DNA from: JAVVHH01 sp963848035
Lineage (GTDB): Bacteria > Pseudomonadota > Alphaproteobacteria > Acetobacterales > Acetobacteraceae
NCBI GenBank assembly: GCA_963848035.1
Contig: CAWKCD010000001.1
Location: 1,054,001-1,118,000 of the forward strand
Length of the DNA: 64,000 bases
Direction of reading: 5' to 3'
The notes beneath the pieces were generated by a model. That model made no database searches. It had not been told where the DNA came from and worked only from the letters and a program-made list of their open reading frames with translations. The position numbers and the translations under genes are program-made. Of the stretch, positions 1 to 7,899 are shown piece by piece. How positions within the stretch are numbered: position 1 is the first letter of the stretch; every line of letters starts with the position of its first letter.

Positions 1-687
1 GTGGAAGCCGCGATACGGCTCGAGATCTCGCGCCACGAAGGTGATCAACTCGTCGCCGGGCTCGACGCGGAACCCGTTCAGCACCAGCGCCCGCCGCCGC
101 AACTCCGGCAACGGCCGGCACATTTCGAGATCCACCCCCTCCGGCAACACCGCGATGCGCCGCTGCGCCCATTCCGGATAGGTCCGGTGCTGGAACAATG
201 TCGGCGTCTGCCCCCAGCCCGGATTGGTCAGCGCCAGCAGGTTGACCGCGTTCTTCGCCCGCACCCGCGGCAGCGCGCTCGGATGCAGCGGGAATTCGGG
301 GTCGAACCCGACATCCTGGTCCACCGTACGATAGAAAAACTCGAAATAGCCGAGCACCGGCACCGCCGGCCACACGTCGCCGATGTCCAGCATCTCGCCC
401 CAGCCATGATGCCCGATAATCATGTCCGGTTCGTAGCCGAGCGCCCTCAGGTTGCGGGCGACGCCCGCCACCGCGGCCGCCCGCGCCATCGCCGCATCCA
501 GCTCCACCGAATCCACCGAAACCGTCCGGCCCGGCGGCAGGCGGTAGATCACCTTGCGTACGCCCGGGATGACGTTCGCGTTCTCCTCGGTGATGAACAC
601 CACCTCGTTGCCTCCCGCCCGCACCAGGAAGCGGACGAGATGCAGGAACTGCCCCGGAAAATTCTGATGGACGAAGACGAAGCGCAC
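1..687 (-). CDS. Glycosyltransferase family 4, N-terminal part (runs off the window)
   Basis: The visible 229 residues begin at a GTG (687) seven bases after the stop of the preceding gene, with GGAG upstream as ribosome-binding site. The N-terminus reads RFVFVHQNFPGQF, followed by IGHHGWGE near residue 90. This is the usual opening of the GT4 'group 3' N-terminal domain found in capsule and exopolysaccharide glycosyltransferases. The catalytic C-terminal GT-B half with the nucleotide-sugar site lies outside the window. It is the third gene of a minus-strand glycan block, so a cytoplasmic sugar transferase for a surface polysaccharide is likely. The sugar donor cannot be told from this half. 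Confidence 0.8.
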   Translation of the reverse strand, partial: MRFVFVHQNFPGQFLHLVRFLVRAGGNEVVFITEENANVIPGVRKVIYRLPPGRTVSVDSVELDAAMARAAAVAGVARNLRALGYEPDMIIGHHGWGEMLDIGDVWPAVPVLGYFEFFYRTVDQDVGFDPEFPLHPSALPRVRAKNAVNLLALTNPGWGQTPTLFQHRTYPEWAQRRIAVLPEGVDLEMCRPLPELRRRALVLNGFRVEPGDELITFVARDLEPYRGFH

Positions 688-694
688 CGCGCGC

Positions 695-1501
695 CTACTT
701 CGCTCCGCGCTTGCGTTTGGCCAGGATCGAGACCGCCTGCAGCGGCGTCAGTTCGATCCGGAACGCCTCCAGCGCCGCTAGGCTCGGCGCCTCGCACACC
801 CAATCCGTCACGGGCCCAATTTCGGTTCCGTCCACGAACGTGGCCGATACGCTGATCCCATGCGCTTTGAGCGCCGCCCCGCGCAGCCGCACCCGCAGCC
901 CCAGGATCGGCAGCGACATGCCGCGGCTGCCGCAGAATTGCCCGCCTGCCGACCACGGCGACATCCAGTCCCGCCCCAGCACGGCCTGATATTCGATGTC
1001 GTCCAGCGAAAGCGGTGCAGGCGGCTTCAGCGCGAACCCCTCCACCCAGCGACGGCTGCCGCGCTCGCCGACCCAGTCGCCGAAGCTTCCCGCGACGTCG
1101 CCGCGCCCATAGCAATGCGCCACCACTTCCGCTGCCAGCGCCGTCGCCGGTGCCGGCGCAACCGCCGGTTCGCTCAACCGTAGTACCTGCAGCTTCGGTG
1201 ACGGCCCGGCTCCCTCGGCCGCCTGATAGATCGTCACCAACACCTGCGCCGGGCCGCCGACCACCTTGACCAGCGCCGCGTCGTCTCGCCCTGCCAGCCA
1301 TCCCTCGCCATTGAACCCGGCAATGATCACCCGCCCGCCGAACGAGCCCGGCGCCGGCGACAGCCGCACCGCCGGCAACCCGCTCCCAGGATCCGGCATC
1401 GGCGTGTCGGCTGACTGCGAGACGCAGAACAGACCGACCTCGAGCAACATCAGATGCGCCGTCGATTTCAACTCGGGGAGCGGTCTGGGCGAATCGGGCA
1501 T
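695..1501 (-). CDS. Hypothetical protein with ChW-like segments in a glycan gene block
   Basis: The 268-residue protein starts at ATG 1501 (MPDSPRPLPEL). It can look fused to the upstream glycosyltransferase because that gene carries a frameshift and shares this reading frame, but correcting the frameshift puts the upstream stop at 1516-1518, just before this ATG. There is no signal peptide or membrane span. Residues about 165-215 contain GRDWMSPWSAGGQFCGSRG followed by SLPILGLRVRL, which resembles the ChW (clostridial hydrophobic W) repeat. A weaker similar segment lies before it. ChW domains occur in surface-associated proteins, but here the match is by eye only. Function unknown; position suggests a role linked to the neighbouring glycosyltransferases. 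Confidence 0.6.
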   Translation of the reverse strand: MPDSPRPLPELKSTAHLMLLEVGLFCVSQSADTPMPDPGSGLPAVRLSPAPGSFGGRVIIAGFNGEGWLAGRDDAALVKVVGGPAQVLVTIYQAAEGAGPSPKLQVLRLSEPAVAPAPATALAAEVVAHCYGRGDVAGSFGDWVGERGSRRWVEGFALKPPAPLSLDDIEYQAVLGRDWMSPWSAGGQFCGSRGMSLPILGLRVRLRGAALKAHGISVSATFVDGTEIGPVTDWVCEAPSLAALEAFRIELTPLQAVSILAKRKRGAK

Positions 1502-1515
1502 GCGTGATTTTCTCG

Positions 1516-4204
1516 CTACGGTTGCGGACTCTGCCGCGACCGCCGCAGCCGCGCAAGGCGCAGCAACGCGTCGTTCACCGCCGAGATCGGCAGCGCCAGC
1601 GGCAGCACGGCGCCGCGCTTCGACCCTCTGATCCGCTCGGCCTGCGCGCCGAGGTCGAACGCTGCCGCCTCCAAACCGGCCTCCCACGCCATGGCTCAGC
1701 GCGTAGCACCAGCTTTCCGGACAGACGGAAGGGATGAAGGCCAGATCGCCACGTTGGGCCCGGATCAGCGCCACCGCTTCGGCCGGCTCGTAACGGCCGG
1801 TGACGAAAACATCGCCCGCCGCCATCAACCGCTCGTCATCTTCTGTGAACCCGCACACTACGAATTCGACCGGCAACGCGCGCGATCTCGCGTCCTGCGC
1901 GCAGGCTAGCAGCACGTCATAGCCTTTCTCGATCGCGATCGCGCCGACGATCACGACGCGGAACCGTCCCCCGCCGGTCAGCGCCAGCGGCCGCGTGCAC
2001 TCCGCCTCCCAGGGCTCGACGACCGGCTCGACGCCCGGAAAATGCCGCCGCAACCGGCGCGCCCCATCCTGCGTCGCCACAACGACGCGCCGGCTGGCCG
2101 CCAACTCCGCCGCCGACCGCGCACGCAGCCGGCGAACGCCGATCCGCTCGCGGAGATGGCTTCCGAGTTCCGCCACGCACGTCTCGCAATCCGCAATCTC
2201 CGGCTCGCCGCAATACCGTCCCTCGCGCCCGACCAGGCTGATGCGCGGACAGAACGCGGCCCAATCGTGCACCCAGCTATCGACCGGCACGCCGAGCAGC
2301 TCCGCCAGCGCCAGCACCTCATGCCGATGCCCCAGCAGGTGATGCACCTCCACATGCGTCAGCCCATCCGCCGCCAGCAGCCCGGCCAGCGCCGGCAGCT
2401 CCGCCGGGACCCGGTACCGCAGATCACCGTAGCCCTCGATCGCGCAGCCGCCCCGGATCGGGCGCAGCACGATGGCCCGCTGCCCAGCCCGGCGCACTGC
2501 CTCGGCCCGCGCCGCCACCATTTCGGCCACGCCGCCGCCCTCCGCGTGGGTGATTAGCAGGACGGAGGCCGACCGCCGCCCCTCGGACCAGCGGAGCGCA
2601 TCCATCCGTCGCCTGGCCTCGAACAACGGATCCGCCGCGCGATGCCGCGCCACGAGCGCGTCGTAGCCGGGGTGCAGCCGGTTGAGTGTCTTGGCGTTGC
2701 GCCGTTGCAGCGGAGTCCGCGCTGTGCCGAACGAGCGCGCGCCGACATGGGCAACGAACACGTCCAGCGCGGCCACGTGCCGCCAGCCGGCGCGCGACGC
2801 CCGCAGACAGAGATCGTTCTCCTCACCATAGCCGAGGCCGAACGCGTCCTCGCGCAGCAGCCCGACCTGGTCGAGGCAGGCGCGTCGCAGGAACAGGCAG
2901 AAGCCAACGCCCACGGGAAGCTCGGCGGTCAGGCCGGCATTGGCCGCCTGTGCGAGATCGTCGAGCGCGCGGCTCTGGGCTAGATCAGGGACCGGCACGG
3001 CATAGGTCACGATCGAGCCCTCGTTAGAGAGCGGCGTCGCCGAGCCGATATCCGGGCCGGAATAAGCGGCCCGCCGAAGCCGGTCGAGCCAGCCCGGCGG
3101 CGTCAGCGTGTCGCTGTTCAGCAGCACCACGTCCCGCCCCGCCGCCGCGCGCAGACCTGTATTGGCCGCTGCCGGAAATCCCCGATTTTCCGCATGCCGA
3201 TGCAGTTGGATGCGGCCGGCGTCGCGCAGTGCGTCGAGCGCCGCAACCAGCCCGGGTTCCGGCGACGCATCGTCAACGACATGCACGACGCTCGATGGCG
3301 GCACCGTCGCGAGTACCGAATCCAGGCAGGCCAGCGTCTCCGCCACCCCGGCGAATACCGGGATCACCACATCGACCGGCAGTCGTCCGTCGGACGAGAC
3401 CGCCTTCGGCCCTGGGACACTCAGCGGCGCCACCGAGATCACCGGCAGCCGGGCTCCGGTTCTGCCGAAGACCTCGATGGGCGCGCCGAGGCGCTCGATC
3501 TCGGCCGCAGTGACCCGGAAGCGGCGGGGTCTCGCGAGCGGACCAAGACCATCGATGCCGTCGGCCGGAATGCTGGCGGTGATGACCCGCTCGGCACGTG
3601 CGCCGCGGATCGTGAGGCGCGGTGCGCGGTCGGGATCGGCGGGATACCAGGCCCATCCGCGGAGCCCGGCGGGCCCAATGGCGGCCGAGAAGCCGATCCG
3701 CATGATCTTGCGCATCGCCGGCGTGCCGCCGATGAGGTCGCGCATGTCGCTCCCGGCGATCTCCGGCTTGCACCGGATCCGCCCCTCGGTATCGACGCCG
3801 CACCAGCCCGGCAGCGCCCACCGGGCGACGATCCGGTCGGCCAATTGCTCCAATTCCGCCGTCAGCACGCTGGAACGAAGCGCGCCGGCCAGTGCGGCGA
3901 CCGCCGGAGCCTCAGCCTCCAGGGCGAGATGGCAGGCGGCGAGCGTCAGCCACGCGGCGGGAACATCGTATTCTCCGGCGGTTCGTTCCAGGAAGGGGAC
4001 GGCGGCCGCCGGGTCACCGAGTTCGAGCAAGAGCGCGCCGAGCGTGAGCCAGACCAGCGGGTCGGCGGGGGCCAGGCGATGCGCCCGCTCGAGCCAGCGT
4101 CGCGCGCCTGCCGGGTCGCCGGCGTCGCGCGCCTGGAGTGCGCGGTCCCAAGCGGCCCGTGCCGGCGCGCGGCCTTGCTGCTGCCCGCCGTTAGGCCGAG
4201 GCAC
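1516..4204 (-). CDS. Multidomain glycosyltransferase (TPR + GT2 + GT4), frameshifted
   Basis: About 895 residues once the frameshift is corrected. Residues 15-110 look like TPR-type helical repeats. Around 280-520 is a GT2 domain (VDVVIPVFAG, VVDDASPE, ENRGFPAAANTG, LLNSDTLTPPGW). From about 555 a GT4-like domain follows (VLLITHAEGGGV, FRVVIVGAIAIEKGYDVL, FIPSVCPESWCYALSH). After YALSH the frame is lost: removing one G near 1689-1690 gives HAWEAGLEAAAFDLGAQAER and a stop at 1516-1518, the normal family ending. Without correction the frame runs on into the next gene and gives a false fusion. The start is uncertain: GTG 4204 overlaps the upstream stop by 14 bases; ATG 4264 would overlap by 74. 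It probably transfers two sugars during surface glycan synthesis; substrates unknown. Confidence 0.75.
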
Positions 4205-5951
4205 TCGGGGCGAGCTGGGGCACCGGCGGATCGATTGCGGCGAGATCGTTCGCGGCTTCGGCAATCCCGGCGTCGAGCGCGCGCTGCAGCATGGCCCGGG
4301 CGCGCTGCAGGTCGATCTCCTCGGCCAGCCCGCGGGCCAAATAGCGGCCTAGCATCAGCTGCGCGAACGGATGGTTCTGGTCGGCGGCCTTGGCGAACCA
4401 AACCTGCGCCGCCTTACGATCGACCGGCACGTCGTGCCCGCCGCCGAGCAGCGCGCCCATGGCGAACTGCGCGCCGGCATGGCCCTTTCCGGCCGCATCA
4501 CGGAACAATTCCATCGCACCGGCATGGTCGCGCGGACCGCCGCGCGCGTTGACCATCATCTCGGCCAGCGCGACCTGCGCCTCGACCAGCCCGGCTTCGG
4601 CTGCGCGGCGAAGCCAGACGCGCGCCTCCGTCGGATTGGCGTCGACGCCGCGCCCCTCGGCCAGCATGCGGCCGTACCAGAATTGCGCACTCACCACCCC
4701 GTCCGCAGCCCGGCGCAGCCACTGCGCCGCCGCTTGCAGATCGGTCTCGACGCCCACGCCCTCCGCGAGGCAGATCCCGTATTTGAACGCCGCGTCCAGA
4801 TCGCCCTCGGTGGCTGCCGCCTGGAACCATTCACGGGCGCGCACCCGCTCCTCCGCCGCGCCCCCGCCGCGGAGCACGAGATCGGCCAGGCTGGTCCGCG
4901 CCTGCTTGTCGCCGCGCTCGCCGGAGATGCGGAACCAGCGGGCGGCCTCATCCTGGTCACGCGGAACGCCGGCGCCGGTGAGATGCATGGTCGCCAGCGC
5001 GCGCGCCGCCGCGGCATGCCCGCCATCGGCCGCGCGGTGATACCAGGTGGCGGCTTCGGCGAAATTCGGCGGCAGGTCGCCGCCGCGGGCATAGAGATCG
5101 CCCACGAGGGCGGCGGCTTCGGGATCGCCGGCCAGCGCCGCCCGGCGCAGCCACAACTCGCCTTTCAGCGGCGAGCGCTCGACGCCGCGTCCCTCGAGCA
5201 GCGCGAGGCCCCATTTCGCCTGGCCCTGCCGCACCCCGAGCTCCGCCGAATGGCGGAAGCATTGTGCCGATTTTTCGATATCGCGGGTGGTGCCGATCCC
5301 GTTCTCGAGCGCAACGCCGTAGAGATAAAGGCCGAGCGGCAGCCGCGCCGCCGCCGCCCGGGCGAGCTGCGCGGTCGCCCGCTGCTGCTGCTCCTCGGTC
5401 TTGGCGGTCCGCATCAGCGCCAGCCCGTATCCGAGCGCACCCTGCGCGCATCCGGCGCCGGCCGAGCGGCGATACCACTCGTCGGCCGCCTTCAGGTCGC
5501 GCAGCGGTTCCGGCCCCGACGTCAGGATGTAGCCGACCAGCGCCTGCGCATCCGCATTGTCGGCCTGCGCCGCAAGCAGGCCCCAGCGCAGCGCGCGCGG
5601 GAAGTCCGGCTCTCCGGCATCGGTGTCCCCGAACAGCGGGGAGCCCGGCTCGATCCCCTCGGCCCGGCCCGCACCCATTAGATACAGCGCCGCCAGCGCC
5701 GCCTGCGCCTCCACGAGCTTGGCCCCGGCGGCCTTCTCCAGCCAAGAGGCAGCCGTGCTCCGGCTCGGCGGCACGCCTTTGCCGTCGAGATAGGCCTTAC
5801 CGACCCAGTATTGCGCCTGGGCATCGCCGCGCTCCGCGGCGCGGGCGAGCACCGAAAACACCTCGGCCGTTTGACCGACCTTGGCTTTCTCGATTGCCTC
5901 CCGCAGCCGGCCCGAGGCGCCTACGCGCTTGAACAAACCCGCCACCGTCAT
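4191..5951 (-). CDS. Sel1-repeat protein
   Basis: This 586-residue protein is made almost entirely of Sel1-like repeats, about a dozen 36-residue helical pairs such as AQYWVGKAYLDGKGV and AAARALATMHLTGAGV. I chose ATG 5951 (MTVAGLFKRVG) because GAGGGG sits just upstream and the longer ATG at 6068 would run into the divergent acetyltransferase gene. No signal peptide or membrane span is visible, so it is probably cytosolic. Sel1 repeats are protein-interaction scaffolds used in signalling and envelope processes. The stop overlaps the start of the large glycosyltransferase, so the two are probably co-transcribed, and a scaffold role in glycan assembly is a reasonable guess only. Confidence 0.8.
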   Translation of the reverse strand: MTVAGLFKRVGASGRLREAIEKAKVGQTAEVFSVLARAAERGDAQAQYWVGKAYLDGKGVPPSRSTAASWLEKAAGAKLVEAQAALAALYLMGAGRAEGIEPGSPLFGDTDAGEPDFPRALRWGLLAAQADNADAQALVGYILTSGPEPLRDLKAADEWYRRSAGAGCAQGALGYGLALMRTAKTEEQQQRATAQLARAAAARLPLGLYLYGVALENGIGTTRDIEKSAQCFRHSAELGVRQGQAKWGLALLEGRGVERSPLKGELWLRRAALAGDPEAAALVGDLYARGGDLPPNFAEAATWYHRAADGGHAAAARALATMHLTGAGVPRDQDEAARWFRISGERGDKQARTSLADLVLRGGGAAEERVRAREWFQAAATEGDLDAAFKYGICLAEGVGVETDLQAAAQWLRRAADGVVSAQFWYGRMLAEGRGVDANPTEARVWLRRAAEAGLVEAQVALAEMMVNARGGPRDHAGAMELFRDAAGKGHAGAQFAMGALLGGGHDVPVDRKAAQVWFAKAADQNHPFAQLMLGRYLARGLAEEIDLQRARAMLQRALDAGIAEAANDLAAIDPPVPQLAPSASA

Positions 5952-6054
5952 CGCCCCTCGCGATAGCACGACTTGTAGCAAGATGGGGTCTAAAAATCGG
6001 TTAACAGCGTCTTGCCGGTTGCGCGCCGAACGGCTCTGACCTTTGATGCCGCCC

Positions 6055-6573
6055 ATGGAAATCCGCACTGCCCAGGCTGCCGATCTCGCTGAAATCCAGT
6101 CGATTTACGCCCACCACGTGCTGCATGGAGCCGGGACCTTCGAAGAGATCCCGCCGCCGCTCGAGGAAGTGCAGCGCCGCTTCAACGGCATCGTCAGCCG
6201 CGGATGGTCATATCTCGTGGCGACCGACGCCACGGGGGTGGTCGGTTACGCGTACTTCTCGCAAATGCGGGACCGCTCCGCCTACCGCTATACCGCCGAG
6301 GACAGCATCTACGTCCGCGACGACGTCCGCGGCCAAGGAGTCGGCAAGTCGCTGGTGGCCAAGCTGCTGGACGAGGCGACCGCCATGGGCTTCCGGCAGA
6401 TGATCGCCGTCATCGGTGATTCCGACAATGTCGGCTCGATCGGCGTCCATGCCTCGCTTGGCTTTCAGCGCGCCGGCCTGCTCCGCGCCACCGGCTTCAA
6501 ATTCGGCCGCTGGGTCGATACCGTGCTCATGCAGCGCAGCCTCGGCCGCGGCGACTCCGACATCCCCGACTAG
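6055..6573 (+). CDS. GNAT acetyltransferase, phosphinothricin acetyltransferase-like
   Basis: This 172-residue single-domain GNAT enzyme begins MEIRTAQAADLAEIQSIYAHH. It carries the acetyl-CoA pyrophosphate loop RGQGVG near residue 99 and the late segment GSIGVHASLGFQRAGLL typical of the phosphinothricin/methionine sulfoximine acetyltransferase subfamily. It would transfer acetyl from acetyl-CoA to a small amine, often methionine sulfone or sulfoximine in housekeeping versions. ATG 6055 is chosen by alignment of the usual N-terminus; ATG 6046 is also possible, and neither has a clear ribosome-binding site. It converges with the next small gene, overlapping it by four bases. Confidence 0.85.
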   Translation: MEIRTAQAADLAEIQSIYAHHVLHGAGTFEEIPPPLEEVQRRFNGIVSRGWSYLVATDATGVVGYAYFSQMRDRSAYRYTAEDSIYVRDDVRGQGVGKSLVAKLLDEATAMGFRQMIAVIGDSDNVGSIGVHASLGFQRAGLLRATGFKFGRWVDTVLMQRSLGRGDSDIPD

Positions 6574-6912
6574 TCCTCCAGCCGGAACCGGCTCGACACC
6601 AACGGGTCGTTGCGAAGCGCCGCGAACACCGCCATATCCCCCTCCGGCGTAGCGGTCACGGCCAATACACGCCGGAAAAACGGGATCTGCCCCCGCGCGC
6701 GCCGCTGGAACAGCCGATCGAGCGCCGCCGCCGCCTGCGCTATGCGTCACGCAGCAAGCGCACCCCGCCACATGCCCGCCCTCGGCCGCGAACCGCTCTA
6801 CCGCCTCCCCCCAAACCTCCCCAACCCCCTCCACCAAAACGGCGTCCCCCGCCCGGACCGACCCGGCGCCCCCCAACCGCACCCCAACCCGCGCATCAAC
6901 TGACCAAGACAT
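6570..6912 (-). CDS. Small protein with CxCC motif, frameshifted
   Basis: About 113 residues starting at ATG 6912 (MSWSVDARVGVRLGG). Midway is GGHVAGCACCV, a CxCC motif like that of CobW/P47K-type metal-binding GTPases, though no nucleotide-binding motif is present. The first frame is coherent to CACCV. The second frame then reads LDRLFQRRARGQIPFFRRVL and ends NDPLVSSRFRLED. Both halves look like one protein, so a one-base insertion between about 6738 and 6752 is the likely cause. The gene diverges from the ArsR-type regulator, and its start lies a few bases from that regulator's palindromic operator, so it may be co-regulated. Function unknown; a metal-binding role is inferred from the cysteines only. 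Confidence 0.55.
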
Positions 6913-6918
6913 GAATTA

Positions 6919-6940
6919 GACATAAGGATAAGTTTATGTC
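6919..6940. promoter_or_regulatory. Inverted-repeat operator for the ArsR/SahR-like regulator
   Basis: GACATAA and TTATGTC form perfect 7-base arms around the 8-base spacer GGATAAGT, 11 bases before the start of the ArsR-methyltransferase gene and just upstream of the divergent small gene. The half-site ATAAGGATA resembles the kind of A/T-rich palindrome used by SahR regulators of methionine-cycle genes. Position and symmetry support autoregulation of the regulator-metH operon; binding is inferred. Confidence 0.55.
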
Positions 6941-6951
6941 ATAGCAACACC

Positions 6952-7899
6952 ATGGATCAGCTTGTGAGTGCACTGCGGGCTTGTGGGGAGCCGACGCGGT
7001 TGCGGTTGTTGGCGTTGGCGGCGCGGGGAGCGTTTTGCGTCGTGGAGCTGACGGAGATTTTGGGGCAGTCGCAGCCACGGCTGTCGCGGCATTTGCGGCT
7101 GTTGTGCGATGCCGGGTTGTTGGAGCGGGTGCGGGAGGGGTCGAACGTCTGGTTCGGGCTGCCGCCGGAAGCGGGGCTGGTGCAGGAGTTGCTGGCGCGG
7201 GTGCCGGAGGAGGATCCGGTGTTGGCGGCGGATCGGCGGGCGGCGGCTCGGGTGTTGGCGGAGCGGGCGCGGGTGGCGTCGGAGAGTTTCCGCAAGGCGG
7301 GGTCGGACTGGGACGAGATGAAGGCGCTGGCGCTGCCGGCCGCGGAGATCGAGACGGCGCTGCTTTCGCTGGTGCCGGAGCCGGTCGGGCGGGTGCTGGA
7401 TATCGGGACCGGCACCGGGCGGATGCTGGAGCTGATGGCGCCGCGGATCCGGTCGGGGCTGGGCGTCGATGCGAGCCGGTCGATGCTGGCGTTGGCGCGG
7501 GCGCGGTTGTCCAAGCCGGGGCTGGGCCACTTGTCGGTGCGGCAGGCGGACATGTACTCGCTGCCGCTGCCGCAGCGGTTCGATCTCGTGCTGATGCACA
7601 TGGTCCTGCATTACGCCGAGGACCCGGTGGCCGCCGTGGCCGAGGCGGCGCGGGTTTTGGCGCCCGGCGGGCAGCTGATCGTCGTGGATCTGGCGGAGCA
7701 CGAACGGGCGGCGGTGGCGGACCGGTTGGCGCATCGCTGGCCGGGCTTCGACGACGGGACGATGACGACGTTGATGCGGATGGCGAAGCTGACGCCGCAC
7801 ACGATGGTGTCGGTGCCGGGAACATTGGAAGTGCGGCTTTGGGCGGCGGCAGCGCCGGCCGAGGCGGCACGCGTGAATGAATTGGAGCTCGTTCGATGA
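6952..7899 (+). CDS. ArsR-family regulator fused to SAM methyltransferase domain (SahR-like)
   Basis: This 315-residue protein joins an N-terminal winged-helix ArsR domain (residues 1-95, with TRLRLLALAARG and the recognition region LGQSQPRLSRHLRLL) to a class I methyltransferase fold (about 120-270, with VLDIGTGTGRMLEL as the SAM-binding loop and VLMHMVLHYAEDP as motif IV). No metal-binding cysteine pair of the arsenic type is present. This architecture beside methionine-cycle genes is known as SahR, where S-adenosylhomocysteine binding relieves repression. Its stop overlaps the metH start (ATGA), so the two are translationally coupled. No ribosome-binding site is seen before ATG 6952, so translation may be leaderless. 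Naming it SahR is inference from architecture and context. Confidence 0.8.
   Translation: MDQLVSALRACGEPTRLRLLALAARGAFCVVELTEILGQSQPRLSRHLRLLCDAGLLERVREGSNVWFGLPPEAGLVQELLARVPEEDPVLAADRRAAARVLAERARVASESFRKAGSDWDEMKALALPAAEIETALLSLVPEPVGRVLDIGTGTGRMLELMAPRIRSGLGVDASRSMLALARARLSKPGLGHLSVRQADMYSLPLPQRFDLVLMHMVLHYAEDPVAAVAEAARVLAPGGQLIVVDLAEHERAAVADRLAHRWPGFDDGTMTTLMRMAKLTPHTMVSVPGTLEVRLWAAAAPAEAARVNELELVR

Noticed and set aside
695..4264. A single 1189-residue glycosyltransferase fused to the ChW-like protein
   Set aside because: The junction lacks family similarity; correcting one extra base gives a proper end for the glycosyltransferase and a clean ATG for the next gene.
3194..4552. Long plus-strand open frame opposite the glycosyltransferase and Sel1 genes
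   Set aside because: Arg/Gly/Ala-rich, no motif, and antisense to well-conserved proteins; typical of high-GC DNA. The same holds for the long antisense frames opposite metH (7611-9881, 9981-11312) and fdsA (53548-55251).
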